From: UMGS172 sp045578845
Lineage (GTDB): Bacteria > Bacillota > Clostridia > Oscillospirales > Acutalibacteraceae
Reading direction: 5' to 3'
Length of the DNA stretch: 64,000 nt
Assembly (NCBI GenBank): GCA_045578845.1
Contig: JAZNLA010000066.1
Location: forward strand, 7,711 to 71,710
Part shown: piece after piece, positions 25,786-33,896 of the stretch
How positions within the stretch are numbered: the first letter of the stretch is position 1
Layout of the letters: each line of letters starts with the position of its first letter
Program-made: the position numbers and the translations under genes
The notes under the pieces: generated by a model
Databases searched by the model: none
Told to the model about the DNA's origin: nothing
Seen by the model: the letters and a program-made list of their open reading frames with translations, nothing else

Positions 25786-26409
25786 ATGCCAGTTGTTGCA
25801 GTATTGGATATGGCCGGTAAAAAGGTTTCGGATATCGAACTTTGCGATGCAGTGTTCGGCATCGAGCCCAATAAGGCTGTTATGCACATGGCGGTTGTGA
25901 ACTACCTCGCTAATCAGCGTCAGGGCACACAGTCGACATTAACCCGCTCCGAAGTTTCCGGTGGCGGTAAGAAGCCTTGGAGACAAAAGGGAACAGGCCA
26001 TGCAAGACAGGGTTCAACCCGTGCTCCTCATTGGAGACATGGCGGTATTGCTCTCGGTCCCAAGCCCAGAGATTACTATTTCACCATCAACAAGAAGGAA
26101 AGACAGTTAGCACTTAAATCTGCTCTTTCGGATAAGGTACTCACTGAGTCGCTTATCGTTCTTGACAGCCTTACTCTTGAAGGCTATAAAACAAAGACGG
26201 TTGTTGATTGCTTAAAGGCAATCGGCGTTGGCAAGAAAACACTTATGGTTCTCGCTAACAATGACAACTTTGCTGTTAAGAGTGCTGCTAACATCCCCGG
26301 TGTTAAGACCGCACAGGTCAACACAATTAACACCTATGATGTTCTCAATGCAGATACACTCGTAATCGTAAAAGATGCCGTCGCAAAGTTTGAGGAGGTA
26401 TATGCATAA
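25786..26409 (+). CDS. rplD: 50S ribosomal protein L4
   Basis: 207-residue L4. The extended exit-tunnel loop (KPWRQKGTGHARQGS and HWRHGGIALGPKPRDY) is intact and shows no macrolide-resistance-type deletion. In E. coli this protein represses the S10 operon; here a structured rpsJ leader would be the candidate target. The stop overlaps the rplW start by one base (TAATG). Confidence 0.97.
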   Translation: MPVVAVLDMAGKKVSDIELCDAVFGIEPNKAVMHMAVVNYLANQRQGTQSTLTRSEVSGGGKKPWRQKGTGHARQGSTRAPHWRHGGIALGPKPRDYYFTINKKERQLALKSALSDKVLTESLIVLDSLTLEGYKTKTVVDCLKAIGVGKKTLMVLANNDNFAVKSAANIPGVKTAQVNTINTYDVLNADTLVIVKDAVAKFEEVYA

Positions 26410-26702
26410 TGAAAGCACCTCAAGACATCATTATCGCTCCTGTTGTTACAGAGCGTAGCATGGCCGGTTTTGCCGATAAGAAGTACACCTTCAAGGTAGC
26501 CGGCGATGCAACCAAGATTGACATCGCACGTGCAGTTGAGCAAAAGTTCGGCGTTAAGGTCGAAAAGGTTAACACTGTAAGTGTACGCGGTCACAAACGT
26601 CGTATGGGACGTTACGAGGGTATGACCTCTTCATGGAAAAAGGCCATCGTAACCCTTAAGAAAGATTCCAAGACAATCGAATTCTTCGACGGTCTTATGT
26701 AA
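26409..26702 (+). CDS. rplW: 50S ribosomal protein L23
   Basis: 97-residue L23, which sits at the tunnel exit and docks trigger factor and SRP. It begins KAPQDIIIAPVVTERS and contains VNTVSVRGHKRRMGRYEG, typical for the family. Translationally coupled to rplD by a one-base overlap; 69 bp separate it from rplB. Confidence 0.97.
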   Translation: MKAPQDIIIAPVVTERSMAGFADKKYTFKVAGDATKIDIARAVEQKFGVKVEKVNTVSVRGHKRRMGRYEGMTSSWKKAIVTLKKDSKTIEFFDGLM

Positions 26703-26771
26703 CAATTAACTAACGATAAAGGCAATGTATGGAGTAAAACTCCGCTAAGCCTAACAGGAGAGTGAAACTAA

Positions 26772-27605
26772 ATGGCAATCAAGCATTACAAGCCGACTAC
26801 TCCGGGTCGCCGCGGCATGACCGTTATGGATTATTCCGAACTGTCTAAAGTAGCACCCGAAAAAAGTTTGCTCGGCGTTGTTAAGAAAAATGCAGGCCGT
26901 AACAGTTACGGACGCATTACCGTACGTCATCACGGCGGCGGCAACAGAGTTAAGTATCGTATCATTGACTTTAAGAGAGATAAGGTTGGCGTTCCCGCTA
27001 CCGTTATGACTCTTGAGTATGACCCCAACCGTTCGGCATTTATCGCCCTCGTTCAGTATGAGGACGGCGAGAAGCGTTACATTATCGCTCCTCAAGACCT
27101 TAAGGTAGGCGACACTATCATTTCAGGTCCCACAGCCGACATTAAACCCGGTAATGCACTGAAACTCAGTGATATACCCGTTGGTACAACCGTACACAAC
27201 ATCGAACTTTACCCCGGAAAGGGTGCACAACTTGCCCGTTCCGCAGGTAATATGGCACAACTTATGGCTAAGGAAAACGGCATGGCTCTTTTAAGACTTC
27301 CGTCCGGAGAACTCCGTAATGTTCCTGCTTCTTGTATGGCCACAATCGGTGTTGTATCCAACCCCGAACATGAAAATGTTAATATCGGTAAAGCCGGTCG
27401 TAAACGCCACATGGGTTGGCGTCCTACAGTTCGCGGTTCTGTTATGAACCCGTGTGACCACCCCCACGGTGGTGGTGAGGGACGTGCACCTATCGGTCGT
27501 CCCAGTCCGGTAACACCTTGGGGTAAACCCACCATGGGTTACAAAACCCGTGACAAGCATAAAGCGTCTGACAAGTATATTGTTAAACGCCGCAATGCGA
27601 AGTAA
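26772..27605 (+). CDS. rplB: 50S ribosomal protein L2
   Basis: 277-residue L2, needed for subunit association and peptidyl transfer. It begins AIKHYKPTTPGRRGMTV and carries the near-universal PHGGGEGRAPIGR loop with its essential histidine near residue 230. Length is normal. A long antisense open frame inside it is a coding shadow. Confidence 0.98.
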   Translation: MAIKHYKPTTPGRRGMTVMDYSELSKVAPEKSLLGVVKKNAGRNSYGRITVRHHGGGNRVKYRIIDFKRDKVGVPATVMTLEYDPNRSAFIALVQYEDGEKRYIIAPQDLKVGDTIISGPTADIKPGNALKLSDIPVGTTVHNIELYPGKGAQLARSAGNMAQLMAKENGMALLRLPSGELRNVPASCMATIGVVSNPEHENVNIGKAGRKRHMGWRPTVRGSVMNPCDHPHGGGEGRAPIGRPSPVTPWGKPTMGYKTRDKHKASDKYIVKRRNAK

Positions 27606-27626
27606 TCGACGGAAGGAGAAAGAACA

Positions 27627-27899
27627 ATGGGAAGAAGCGTTAAAAAAGGCCCGTACATTCAACCTGTCCTTTTGAAAAGAGTTCAGGAAATGAATGCTGC
27701 CGGCGAAAAGCGTGTCTTAAAGACATGGAGCCGTTCATCCACGATTTTCCCCGATTTCGTCGGACACACGGTGGCTGTTCATGACGGCAGAAAACATGTT
27801 CCGGTATATGTTACCGAAGACATGGTCGGTCATAAATTCGGTGAATTCGCTCCGACAAGAACCTTCAAAGGTCATGCCGGTGCAAAGACAACGAAGTAA
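27627..27899 (+). CDS. rpsS: 30S ribosomal protein S19
   Basis: 90-residue S19 of the 30S head. It begins GRSVKKGPYIQPVLLKR and ends in GHKFGEFAPTRTFKGHAG plus a basic tail, the standard family ending. GGAAGGAG precedes the ATG. It lies between rplB and rplV as in all Firmicutes S10 clusters. Confidence 0.98.
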   Translation: MGRSVKKGPYIQPVLLKRVQEMNAAGEKRVLKTWSRSSTIFPDFVGHTVAVHDGRKHVPVYVTEDMVGHKFGEFAPTRTFKGHAGAKTTK

Positions 27900-27922
27900 G
27901 CGGTCGAAAGGAGAGTATGACT

Positions 27923-28261
27923 ATGGAATCAAGGGCAACACTCAGATATGCCCGCATATCACCTCGCAAGGTGCAAATCGTCCTCGACCTTATTCGTAAT
28001 CAGGACGCAGACAAAGCCATGGCTATTCTTAGGTTTACACCGAAGGCCGCTTGCGAGTATCTTGAAAAATTGCTTAAATCAGCAATGGCAAATGCAGAAA
28101 ACAACCATAATATGGATGTTTCTAAACTCTACGTTGCAGAGTGCTATGTAGGTCCCGGTCCTATCTTAAAGAGAATCAGAGCCAAAGACCACGGCAGAGC
28201 ACACCGCATCTTAAAGAGAACATCTCACATTACCCTGATACTCAGGGAACGTGAAGACTAA
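27923..28261 (+). CDS. rplV: 50S ribosomal protein L22
   Basis: 112-residue L22, which lines the peptide exit tunnel. It has ARISPRKVQIVLDLIR at the start and GPILKRIRAKDHGRAHRI in the tunnel hairpin, with no macrolide-resistance-type change visible. ATG 27923 is preferred to the ATG at 27917 because AAAGGAG (27907-27913) is only 3 bases from the latter and 9 from the former. Confidence 0.96.
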   Translation: MESRATLRYARISPRKVQIVLDLIRNQDADKAMAILRFTPKAACEYLEKLLKSAMANAENNHNMDVSKLYVAECYVGPGPILKRIRAKDHGRAHRILKRTSHITLILRERED

Positions 28262-28276
28262 GAAGGAGGTTAAGTT

Positions 28277-28948
28277 ATGGGCCAGAAAGTAAATCCGCAC
28301 GGTTTCCGTGTTGGAGTTATCAAGAACTGGGATTCTCGTTGGTTCACCAAGGATAAGGATTTCGGCGATACTTTGGTTGAGGACTATAACCTCCGTAAGT
28401 ACCTGAAAAAGACTCTTTATTCTGCCGGCGTTCCTAAAATTGAGATTGAACGCGATGCGAAAAAGGTTAGAATTCATATCCACTGTGCAAAACCGGGTAT
28501 GGTAATCGGTCGCAAAGGCGAAGAAATTGAGAAACTCAAGGTAAAATGCAAAGAATTACTCAACACCGATAAAGATGTATTCATCAATATCGTTGAGATT
28601 AAAAACCCCGATGTTAACGCAACTTTGGTTGCAGAGAGCATTGCAGCACAACTTGAGAAACGTGTATCGTTCCGCCGTGCTATGAAACTCTCAATCGGTC
28701 GTGCCATGCGTTTCGGCGTAAAGGGCATTAAAACTCAGGTTTCCGGTCGTCTTGGCGGTGCAGAAATTGCCCGTTCAGAAAGTTACCGTGAGGGTACAAT
28801 TCCCCTTCAAACCATTCGTGCCGACATCGACTACGGCTTTGCCGAGGCACACACTACCTATGGTCGCATAGGTGTTAAGGTTTGGATATACACCGGTGAG
28901 GTCCTTCACGATGTCCGCAAGCCCCGTAAGGAAGGAGGCTCACGCTGA
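28277..28948 (+). CDS. rpsC: 30S ribosomal protein S3
   Basis: 223-residue S3, part of the mRNA entry helicase site. It begins GQKVNPHGFRVGVIKNWDS. The KH domain carries the GxxG loop as VIGRKGEEIEKL. The C-terminal domain ends KVWIYTGEVL plus a short tail. The stop overlaps the rplP start (TGATG). Confidence 0.98.
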   Translation: MGQKVNPHGFRVGVIKNWDSRWFTKDKDFGDTLVEDYNLRKYLKKTLYSAGVPKIEIERDAKKVRIHIHCAKPGMVIGRKGEEIEKLKVKCKELLNTDKDVFINIVEIKNPDVNATLVAESIAAQLEKRVSFRRAMKLSIGRAMRFGVKGIKTQVSGRLGGAEIARSESYREGTIPLQTIRADIDYGFAEAHTTYGRIGVKVWIYTGEVLHDVRKPRKEGGSR

Positions 28949-29370
28949 TGCTGTTACCTAAGCGTGTTAAATACCGCCGTGTTCACAGAGGCCGCCTTAA
29001 AGGTCAAGCCCTTCGCGGCAACACCGTATCGAACGGTGATTTCGGTCTTCAGGCACTTGAGCCTGCATGGATCACTTCAAATCAAATAGAGGCAGCCCGT
29101 ATCGCCATGACCCGTTATATTAAACGTGGCGGTCAGGTTTGGATTAAGATTTTCCCCGATAAGCCCATTACCGAGAAACCGGCTGAAACCCGTATGGGTT
29201 CCGGTAAAGGTTCTCCCGAATATTGGGTAGCGGTGGTAAAACCCGGCAGAGTTATGTTTGAAATCGGCGGTGTTTCCGAGGAGGTTGCCCGCGAAGCCAT
29301 GCGTCTTGCCGCTAACAAGTTGCCTATTAAGTGTAAGTTTGTAACTAAGGAAATGGGTGGTGAGCAGTAA
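28948..29370 (+). CDS. rplP: 50S ribosomal protein L16
   Basis: 140-residue L16, which contacts the A-site tRNA elbow. It begins LLPKRVKYRRVHRGRLKG and contains ETRMGSGKGSPEYWVAVVKPG, the conserved arginine-rich loop. It overlaps rpsC by one base at its start and rpmC by one base at its end, so the three genes are translationally coupled. Confidence 0.98.
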   Translation: MLLPKRVKYRRVHRGRLKGQALRGNTVSNGDFGLQALEPAWITSNQIEAARIAMTRYIKRGGQVWIKIFPDKPITEKPAETRMGSGKGSPEYWVAVVKPGRVMFEIGGVSEEVAREAMRLAANKLPIKCKFVTKEMGGEQ

Positions 29371-29573
29371 TGAATGTAAAGGAACTTAGAGATAAGACTC
29401 CGGTCGAGTTAGAAGAGCAACTTAAGAAACTTAAAGAAGAACTCTTTAACCTTCGTTTCCAAAACGCCATTAACCAGCTCGACAACCCTACCAGAATTGC
29501 AGCCGTTAAGAAAGATATCGCAAGAGTAAAAACTTTACTTCGCGAAATCGAATTAAACGGCACCAATTCTTAA
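29370..29573 (+). CDS. rpmC: 50S ribosomal protein L29
   Basis: 67-residue, all-helical L29, which lies beside L23 at the tunnel exit. The family core LFNLRFQNAINQLDNPTRI is present, followed by RVKTLLRE. Its ATG shares one base with the rplP stop codon. Confidence 0.97.
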   Translation: MNVKELRDKTPVELEEQLKKLKEELFNLRFQNAINQLDNPTRIAAVKKDIARVKTLLREIELNGTNS

Positions 29574-29593
29574 GGAAAGGCAGGTACTGAGGT

Positions 29594-29851
29594 ATGAGCG
29601 AGAGAAACCTTCGTAAAACAAGAGTTGGTAAGGTTGTAAGCGACAAAATGGATAAAACCGTTGTAGTTGCTATTGAGGATAATGTAAAGCATCCGCTTTA
29701 CAAGAAAATCATCAAAAACACCGTAAAGTTCAAGGCTCACGATGAGAACAATGAGTGCTCAATCGGTGACCGTGTACTTGTAATGGAAACCCGTCCTCTT
29801 TCGAAAGATAAGAGATGGCGTGTAGTTGAAATCATAGAAAAGGCTAAGTAG
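29594..29851 (+). CDS. rpsQ: 30S ribosomal protein S17
   Basis: 85-residue S17, an OB-fold 16S rRNA binding protein. RKTRVGKVVSDKMDKTVVVAIE and the signature GDRVLVMETRPLSKDKRWRV are intact. AAAGGCAGG lies upstream. Typical order rpmC-rpsQ-rplN. Confidence 0.98.
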   Translation: MSERNLRKTRVGKVVSDKMDKTVVVAIEDNVKHPLYKKIIKNTVKFKAHDENNECSIGDRVLVMETRPLSKDKRWRVVEIIEKAK

Positions 29852-29870
29852 TCTAAAGGAGGAAAAGACT

Positions 29871-30239
29871 GTGATACAGCAGCAGACTTACCTCAAGGTT
29901 GCCGACAATACCGGTGCAAAAGAACTTATGTGCATCCGTGTACTTGGCGGCTCCGGCAGGAGGTATGCCAATATTGGCGACGTCGTTGTTGCTTCGGTTA
30001 AAAAAGCAACACCGGGCGGCACCGTCAAAAAAGGCGATGTAGTTAAGGCCGTAGTAGTACGTTCTTGCAGAGGTCTTCGCCGCAATGACGGTTCTTATAT
30101 CCGTTTTGATGAAAATGCCGCAGTAATTATTAAAGAAGATAAGACCCCCAGAGGTACCCGTATTTTTGGACCGGTCGCACGTGAGCTTCGTGAGAAGGAT
30201 TATATGAAAATTCTTTCTCTTGCTCCTGAAGTTCTTTAA
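29871..30239 (+). CDS. rplN: 50S ribosomal protein L14
   Basis: 122-residue L14. It begins IQQQTYLKVADNTGAKELMC; the signature R-I-F-G-P-V-A-R-E-L-R lies near the C-terminus. The start is GTG at 29871 with AAAGGAGG upstream. First gene of the classical spc segment. Confidence 0.98.
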   Translation: MIQQQTYLKVADNTGAKELMCIRVLGGSGRRYANIGDVVVASVKKATPGGTVKKGDVVKAVVVRSCRGLRRNDGSYIRFDENAAVIIKEDKTPRGTRIFGPVARELREKDYMKILSLAPEVL

Positions 30240-30254
30240 TGGAGGTACACGGAC

Positions 30255-30578
30255 ATGAGTAAGATGAACATTAAGACCGGCGATACCGTTGTTATTCTCA
30301 CCGGAGATGACGCAAACCGCGGTAAAACCGGAAAGGTTCTCGAGGTTAGCCCCAAAGAGGGTAAGGTTATCGTAGAAGGACTTAACATGGTTAAAAAACA
30401 TGTTAAACCCCGTAAGGCAGGTGACCCCTCGGGTATTATTGAGGCAGAAAGTGCAATCTACGCCTGCAAGGTTCAGGTTGTATGCCCCAAATGTAAAAAA
30501 CCTACCCGCATAGGTCATAAGATTTATGCTGATGGTAAAAAAGACCGTATCTGTAAAAAGTGCGGCGAAACAATCTGA
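30255..30578 (+). CDS. rplX: 50S ribosomal protein L24
   Basis: 107-residue L24, an assembly-initiator protein. The KOW motif is visible in IKTGDTVVILTGDDANRGKTG. The C-terminal half carries a four-cysteine zinc-ribbon-like pattern (CPKC near 78-81 and CKKC near 101-104). The stop lies 20 bp before rplE. Confidence 0.97.
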   Translation: MSKMNIKTGDTVVILTGDDANRGKTGKVLEVSPKEGKVIVEGLNMVKKHVKPRKAGDPSGIIEAESAIYACKVQVVCPKCKKPTRIGHKIYADGKKDRICKKCGETI

Positions 30579-30597
30579 GTTTCAAGGAGGACATGAC

Positions 30598-31137
30598 ATG
30601 GCAAGGCTAAAGGACGAATACAAAGCAAACGTCGCCCCTGCGCTGATGAAGAAATACAATTATAAGAGCGTCATGCAGATTCCGAAGCTCGATAAGGTTG
30701 TAATTAACGTAGGTTGCGGCGAAGCAAGAGATAATGCAAAAATTATCGATGCTATCGTCAGTGATTTAAGTCAGATTACCGGTCAAAGACCCGTAGTCTG
30801 CAAAGCACGCAAGTCGGTTGCGAACTTCAAACTTCGTGAAGGTATGCCGATTGGTGCCAAGGTTACTCTCAGAGGCGAAAAGATGTACGAGTTTATTGAC
30901 CGTCTTTTCAATGCCGCTTTACCGAGAGTAAGAGACTTCAGAGGTATCAACCCCAACTCCTTCGACGGTAGAGGCAACTACTCTATGGGCGTTAAGGAAC
31001 AGTTGATTTTCCCTGAAATCGAATATGATAAAATCGACAAGGTACGTGGTATGGACATTATATTTGTTACAACCGCAAATACCGACGAGGAAGCCCGCGA
31101 ACTGTTAAGTTTAATGGGTGCCCCGTTCGCGAAGTAA
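30598..31137 (+). CDS. rplE: 50S ribosomal protein L5
   Basis: 179-residue L5, which binds 5S rRNA. The start is ATG 30598 with CAAGGAGG upstream; a longer frame from 30526 only reads through the end of rplX. Conserved stretches include IPKLDKVVINVGCGEA, TGQRPVVCKARKSVANFK and DFRGINPNSFDGRGNY. Confidence 0.97.
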   Translation: MARLKDEYKANVAPALMKKYNYKSVMQIPKLDKVVINVGCGEARDNAKIIDAIVSDLSQITGQRPVVCKARKSVANFKLREGMPIGAKVTLRGEKMYEFIDRLFNAALPRVRDFRGINPNSFDGRGNYSMGVKEQLIFPEIEYDKIDKVRGMDIIFVTTANTDEEARELLSLMGAPFAK

Positions 31138-31148
31138 GGAGCGTAAAC

Positions 31149-31334
31149 ATGGCTAAGACATCAATGAAAGTCAAGCAGGCAAGACCTGCAAAATTTTCGA
31201 CCAGAGAGTACACAAGATGTAAAATCTGCGGTCGCCCCCATGCTTATCTCCGTAAGTACGGTGTCTGCCGCATTTGCTTCAGAGAATTAGCCTACAAGGG
31301 CGAAATTCCCGGAGTAAAGAAGGCTAGCTGGTAA
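31149..31334 (+). CDS. rpsN: 30S ribosomal protein S14, zinc type
   Basis: 61-residue type Z S14 with the four zinc cysteines (CKIC at 24-27 and CRIC at 40-43) and the ending FRELAYKGEIPGVKKASW. The short zinc form in the spc operon is the standard housekeeping version in Firmicutes. It starts 11 bp after rplE. Confidence 0.98.
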   Translation: MAKTSMKVKQARPAKFSTREYTRCKICGRPHAYLRKYGVCRICFRELAYKGEIPGVKKASW

Positions 31335-31362
31335 TCAGCAATACGTAAAGGAGGTTGACGGT

Positions 31363-31761
31363 ATGCAAATCACCGATACAATAGCCGATATGCTTACGAG
31401 AATTCGTAACGCCAGTTCGGCAAAGCATGACTCGGTTGATGTACCCGCATCTAACGTAAAGAAAGCAATCGCTCAGATTCTTCTCGACGAAGGATACATC
31501 AGCGGCTTCACCGTCCAAGATGACGGAAAGCAGGGAGTTATTAAGATCGCACTCAAGTACGGTCCTAACAAATCGCAGATTATAACCGGCCTTAAGAGAG
31601 TATCAAAGCCCGGACTGCGTATCTACAGTAACGTGGAAGATATGCCCAAGGTTATGAGAGGTCTTGGAATCGCTATTCTTTCTACATCAAAAGGTATTAT
31701 GACCGATAAGCAGGCTCGCCGTGAAAATGTTGGCGGCGAAGTGCTTGCATTCATCTGGTAA
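31363..31761 (+). CDS. rpsH: 30S ribosomal protein S8
   Basis: 132-residue S8, a 16S rRNA central-domain binder and, in E. coli, the repressor of the spc operon. It begins ITDTIADMLTRIRNA; the signature GIAILSTSKGIMTDKQAR is intact. AAGGAGG precedes the ATG. Next gene is rplF after 15 bp. Confidence 0.98.
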   Translation: MQITDTIADMLTRIRNASSAKHDSVDVPASNVKKAIAQILLDEGYISGFTVQDDGKQGVIKIALKYGPNKSQIITGLKRVSKPGLRIYSNVEDMPKVMRGLGIAILSTSKGIMTDKQARRENVGGEVLAFIW

Positions 31762-31776
31762 GGGGAGGTACAGTAA

Positions 31777-32325
31777 ATGTCACGTATAGGCAGAAAACCT
31801 ATAGCCATTCCGGCAGGGGTTGAAGTCAAAATCGACGGCAGTGCTGTCACCGTAAAGGGACCTAAAGGTACCCTTTCCGAGACCTTCAACAGCAGAATGA
31901 CGATTGCGGTCGAAGGCAACGAAATTCTCGTTACCCGTCCTTCAGACGACAAGACCGACCGTGCTCTGCATGGCCTTACTCGCACCCTCGTATCCAACAT
32001 GGTCGTCGGTGTAACGGATGGTTACAAAAAAGAACTCGAGGTAAACGGTGTTGGTTACCGTGTTCAAAAACAGGGTAAAGACCTCGTAATGAACCTTGGT
32101 TTTTCTCATCAGGTTATTATTCCTGAGGTGGACGGTATTACTATTGAAGTTCCTAATGCGAACTCTATAGTTATTTCCGGTCCCGATAAGCAAAAGGTTG
32201 GTCAGTTTGCGGCTGAAGTTCGCGAGAAACGTCCGCCCGAGCCTTATAAAGGTAAAGGCATTAAGTACGTTGGCGAATATGTACGCCGTAAAGAAGGTAA
32301 AGCCGGTAAGGGCGCTAAAAAGTAA
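31777..32325 (+). CDS. rplF: 50S ribosomal protein L6
   Basis: 182-residue L6 near the GTPase-associated centre. It begins SRIGRKPIAIPAGVEV; the C-terminal signature PEPYKGKGIKYVGEYVRRKEGK is complete (two halves given as one span). GGGGAGG lies before the ATG. Confidence 0.98.
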   Translation: MSRIGRKPIAIPAGVEVKIDGSAVTVKGPKGTLSETFNSRMTIAVEGNEILVTRPSDDKTDRALHGLTRTLVSNMVVGVTDGYKKELEVNGVGYRVQKQGKDLVMNLGFSHQVIIPEVDGITIEVPNANSIVISGPDKQKVGQFAAEVREKRPPEPYKGKGIKYVGEYVRRKEGKAGKGAKK

Positions 32326-32343
32326 TAAAGGAGAGAAAATAAA

Positions 32344-32703
32344 ATGGTTACAAGGCCTGATTCAAATAAGGCTCGTCTTAAAAGACACACTCGTGTACGC
32401 GGCAAAATTAGCGGTACTGCTGAGTGTCCCCGTCTTAACGTTTTCCGCTCCCGCAGCAATATTTACGCCCAGCTTATCGATGATGTAAAGGGTGTTACCC
32501 TTGCAGCCGCATCGTCGGTCGAAAAAGATTTCGGCGATTGCAAAGGCAACAAGGAAGAGGCCCGCAAAGTTGGACAGTTGATTGCTGAACGTGCCGCAAG
32601 TAAGGGTATAGAAGTTTGCGTATTTGACCGCGGCGGCTATATCTACCACGGCCGTGTCAAAGAGCTGGCCGAAGGAGCCCGCGAGGGCGGCCTCAAGTTC
32701 TAA
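32344..32703 (+). CDS. rplR: 50S ribosomal protein L18
   Basis: 119-residue L18, which binds 5S rRNA with L5. It contains RLKRHTRVRGKISGTAECP and ends with DRGGYIYHGRVKELAEGARE, both standard. It lies 18 bp after rplF; rpsE starts 18 bp downstream. Confidence 0.98.
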   Translation: MVTRPDSNKARLKRHTRVRGKISGTAECPRLNVFRSRSNIYAQLIDDVKGVTLAAASSVEKDFGDCKGNKEEARKVGQLIAERAASKGIEVCVFDRGGYIYHGRVKELAEGAREGGLKF

Positions 32704-32721
32704 AGAAGGAGGAAAACACTT

Positions 32722-33225
32722 TTGGCTACTATGATTGACGCATCCACAATGGATTTAAAAGAAAAGGTCGTTGCTATCAACAGAGTATCTAAGACCGTTA
32801 AGGGCGGACGCATTATGAAATTCGCTGCTTTGGTTGTTGTAGGTGACGGTAACGGCACTGTAGGCTTCGGTGTAGGAAAGGCGGGCGAAGTTCCCGATGC
32901 TATCCGTAAAGGCATTGAAGATGCAAAGAAAAATCTTATTAAGGTATCGCTTAAAGGTACCACAATTCCTCACGAAATTATCGGCAATTACGGTGCAGGT
33001 TCCGTTCTTATGAAACCTGCCGCTCCCGGTACCGGTGTTATCGCCGGCGGTGCTGTCCGTGCAGTTGTTGAAACTGTCGGTATCACTGATATTCGTACCA
33101 AGGCTCTCCGCACCAACAACCCTTATAACGTTGTAAGAGCAACCATCGAAGGTCTTAAGGCTCTTAGAACCGCAGAAGAGGTTGCAGCAATTCGCGGAAA
33201 GACCGTTAAAGAAATTTTAGGTTAA
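32722..33225 (+). CDS. rpsE: 30S ribosomal protein S5
   Basis: 167-residue S5, involved in decoding accuracy and mRNA entry. It contains GRIMKFAALVVVGDGNG and GFGVGKAGEVPDAI. TTG at 32722 is taken as the start because AAGGAGG (32706-32713) is 8 bases away; the next ATG (32731) would be 17 bases away. The true N-terminus could differ by three residues. Confidence 0.95.
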   Translation: MATMIDASTMDLKEKVVAINRVSKTVKGGRIMKFAALVVVGDGNGTVGFGVGKAGEVPDAIRKGIEDAKKNLIKVSLKGTTIPHEIIGNYGAGSVLMKPAAPGTGVIAGGAVRAVVETVGITDIRTKALRTNNPYNVVRATIEGLKALRTAEEVAAIRGKTVKEILG

Positions 33226-33239
33226 GGAGGAGCAGCAAC

Positions 33240-33437
33240 ATGGCTACAAAGAAAAAGGCTGCAGGCCTTAACGTTAAGTTGGTAAAAAGTCTTATCTGCT
33301 GCAAAGACGATCAGATTGCTACCGCTTATGCTCTTGGTCTTCGTAAGATTGGTGATTCGACTACTCAGCCGAACAATCCTGCTACCATGGGCAAAATCAA
33401 GAAAATTATCCACCTCGTCGAGGTAACTGAAGCGTAA
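33240..33437 (+). CDS. rpmD: 50S ribosomal protein L30
   Basis: 65-residue L30 of the short bacterial type, with LNVKLVKSLICCKDDQIAT, the LGLRK segment and MGKIKKIIHLVEV at the end. The N-terminus has a few extra lysines compared with the usual 58-60 residues. It sits between rpsE and rplO as expected. Confidence 0.96.
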   Translation: MATKKKAAGLNVKLVKSLICCKDDQIATAYALGLRKIGDSTTQPNNPATMGKIKKIIHLVEVTEA

Positions 33438-33454
33438 GCAAGGAGGTGCGAACT

Positions 33455-33895
33455 ATGAAAATTCATGAACTTGGAGCCGTTGCAGGTTCTACCAAAGAGG
33501 TAAAGCGTATCGGCAGAGGTCATGGTTCCGGCAATGGTAAAACTGCCGGTAAAGGTCACAAGGGTCAAAAGGCCCGTGCAGGCCGCGGACAGAGATTTGG
33601 CTTTGAAGGCGGTCAGATGCCTCTTCAAAGACGTGTTCCGAAGAGAGGTTTCAACAACATCTTCGCAAGCGAGTTTGTTGCTGTAAACGTTTCGGCTCTG
33701 AACGCATTTGATGATGGTGCAGTTGTTGACGCAGCCGCACTTATCGAAAAGGGCATTATCAAGAAGGAGTATGACGGAGTTAAGATTCTGGGTAACGGTG
33801 AACTTACCAAGAAACTTACCGTTAAAGCGGTTGCTTTCTCTGCCTCTGCAAAAGATAAAATTACTGCTGTAGGCGGAAAGTACGAGGTACTCTGA
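33455..33895 (+). CDS. rplO: 50S ribosomal protein L15
   Basis: 146-residue L15. The glycine-rich N-terminal part (RIGRGHGSGNGKTAGKGHKG) and FEGGQMPLQRRVPKRGF are typical. ATG 33455 with AGGAGGT upstream is chosen over an ATG-less extension to 33446. The secY ATG begins 2 bp after its stop. Confidence 0.97.
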   Translation: MKIHELGAVAGSTKEVKRIGRGHGSGNGKTAGKGHKGQKARAGRGQRFGFEGGQMPLQRRVPKRGFNNIFASEFVAVNVSALNAFDDGAVVDAAALIEKGIIKKEYDGVKILGNGELTKKLTVKAVAFSASAKDKITAVGGKYEVL

Positions 33896-33896
33896 T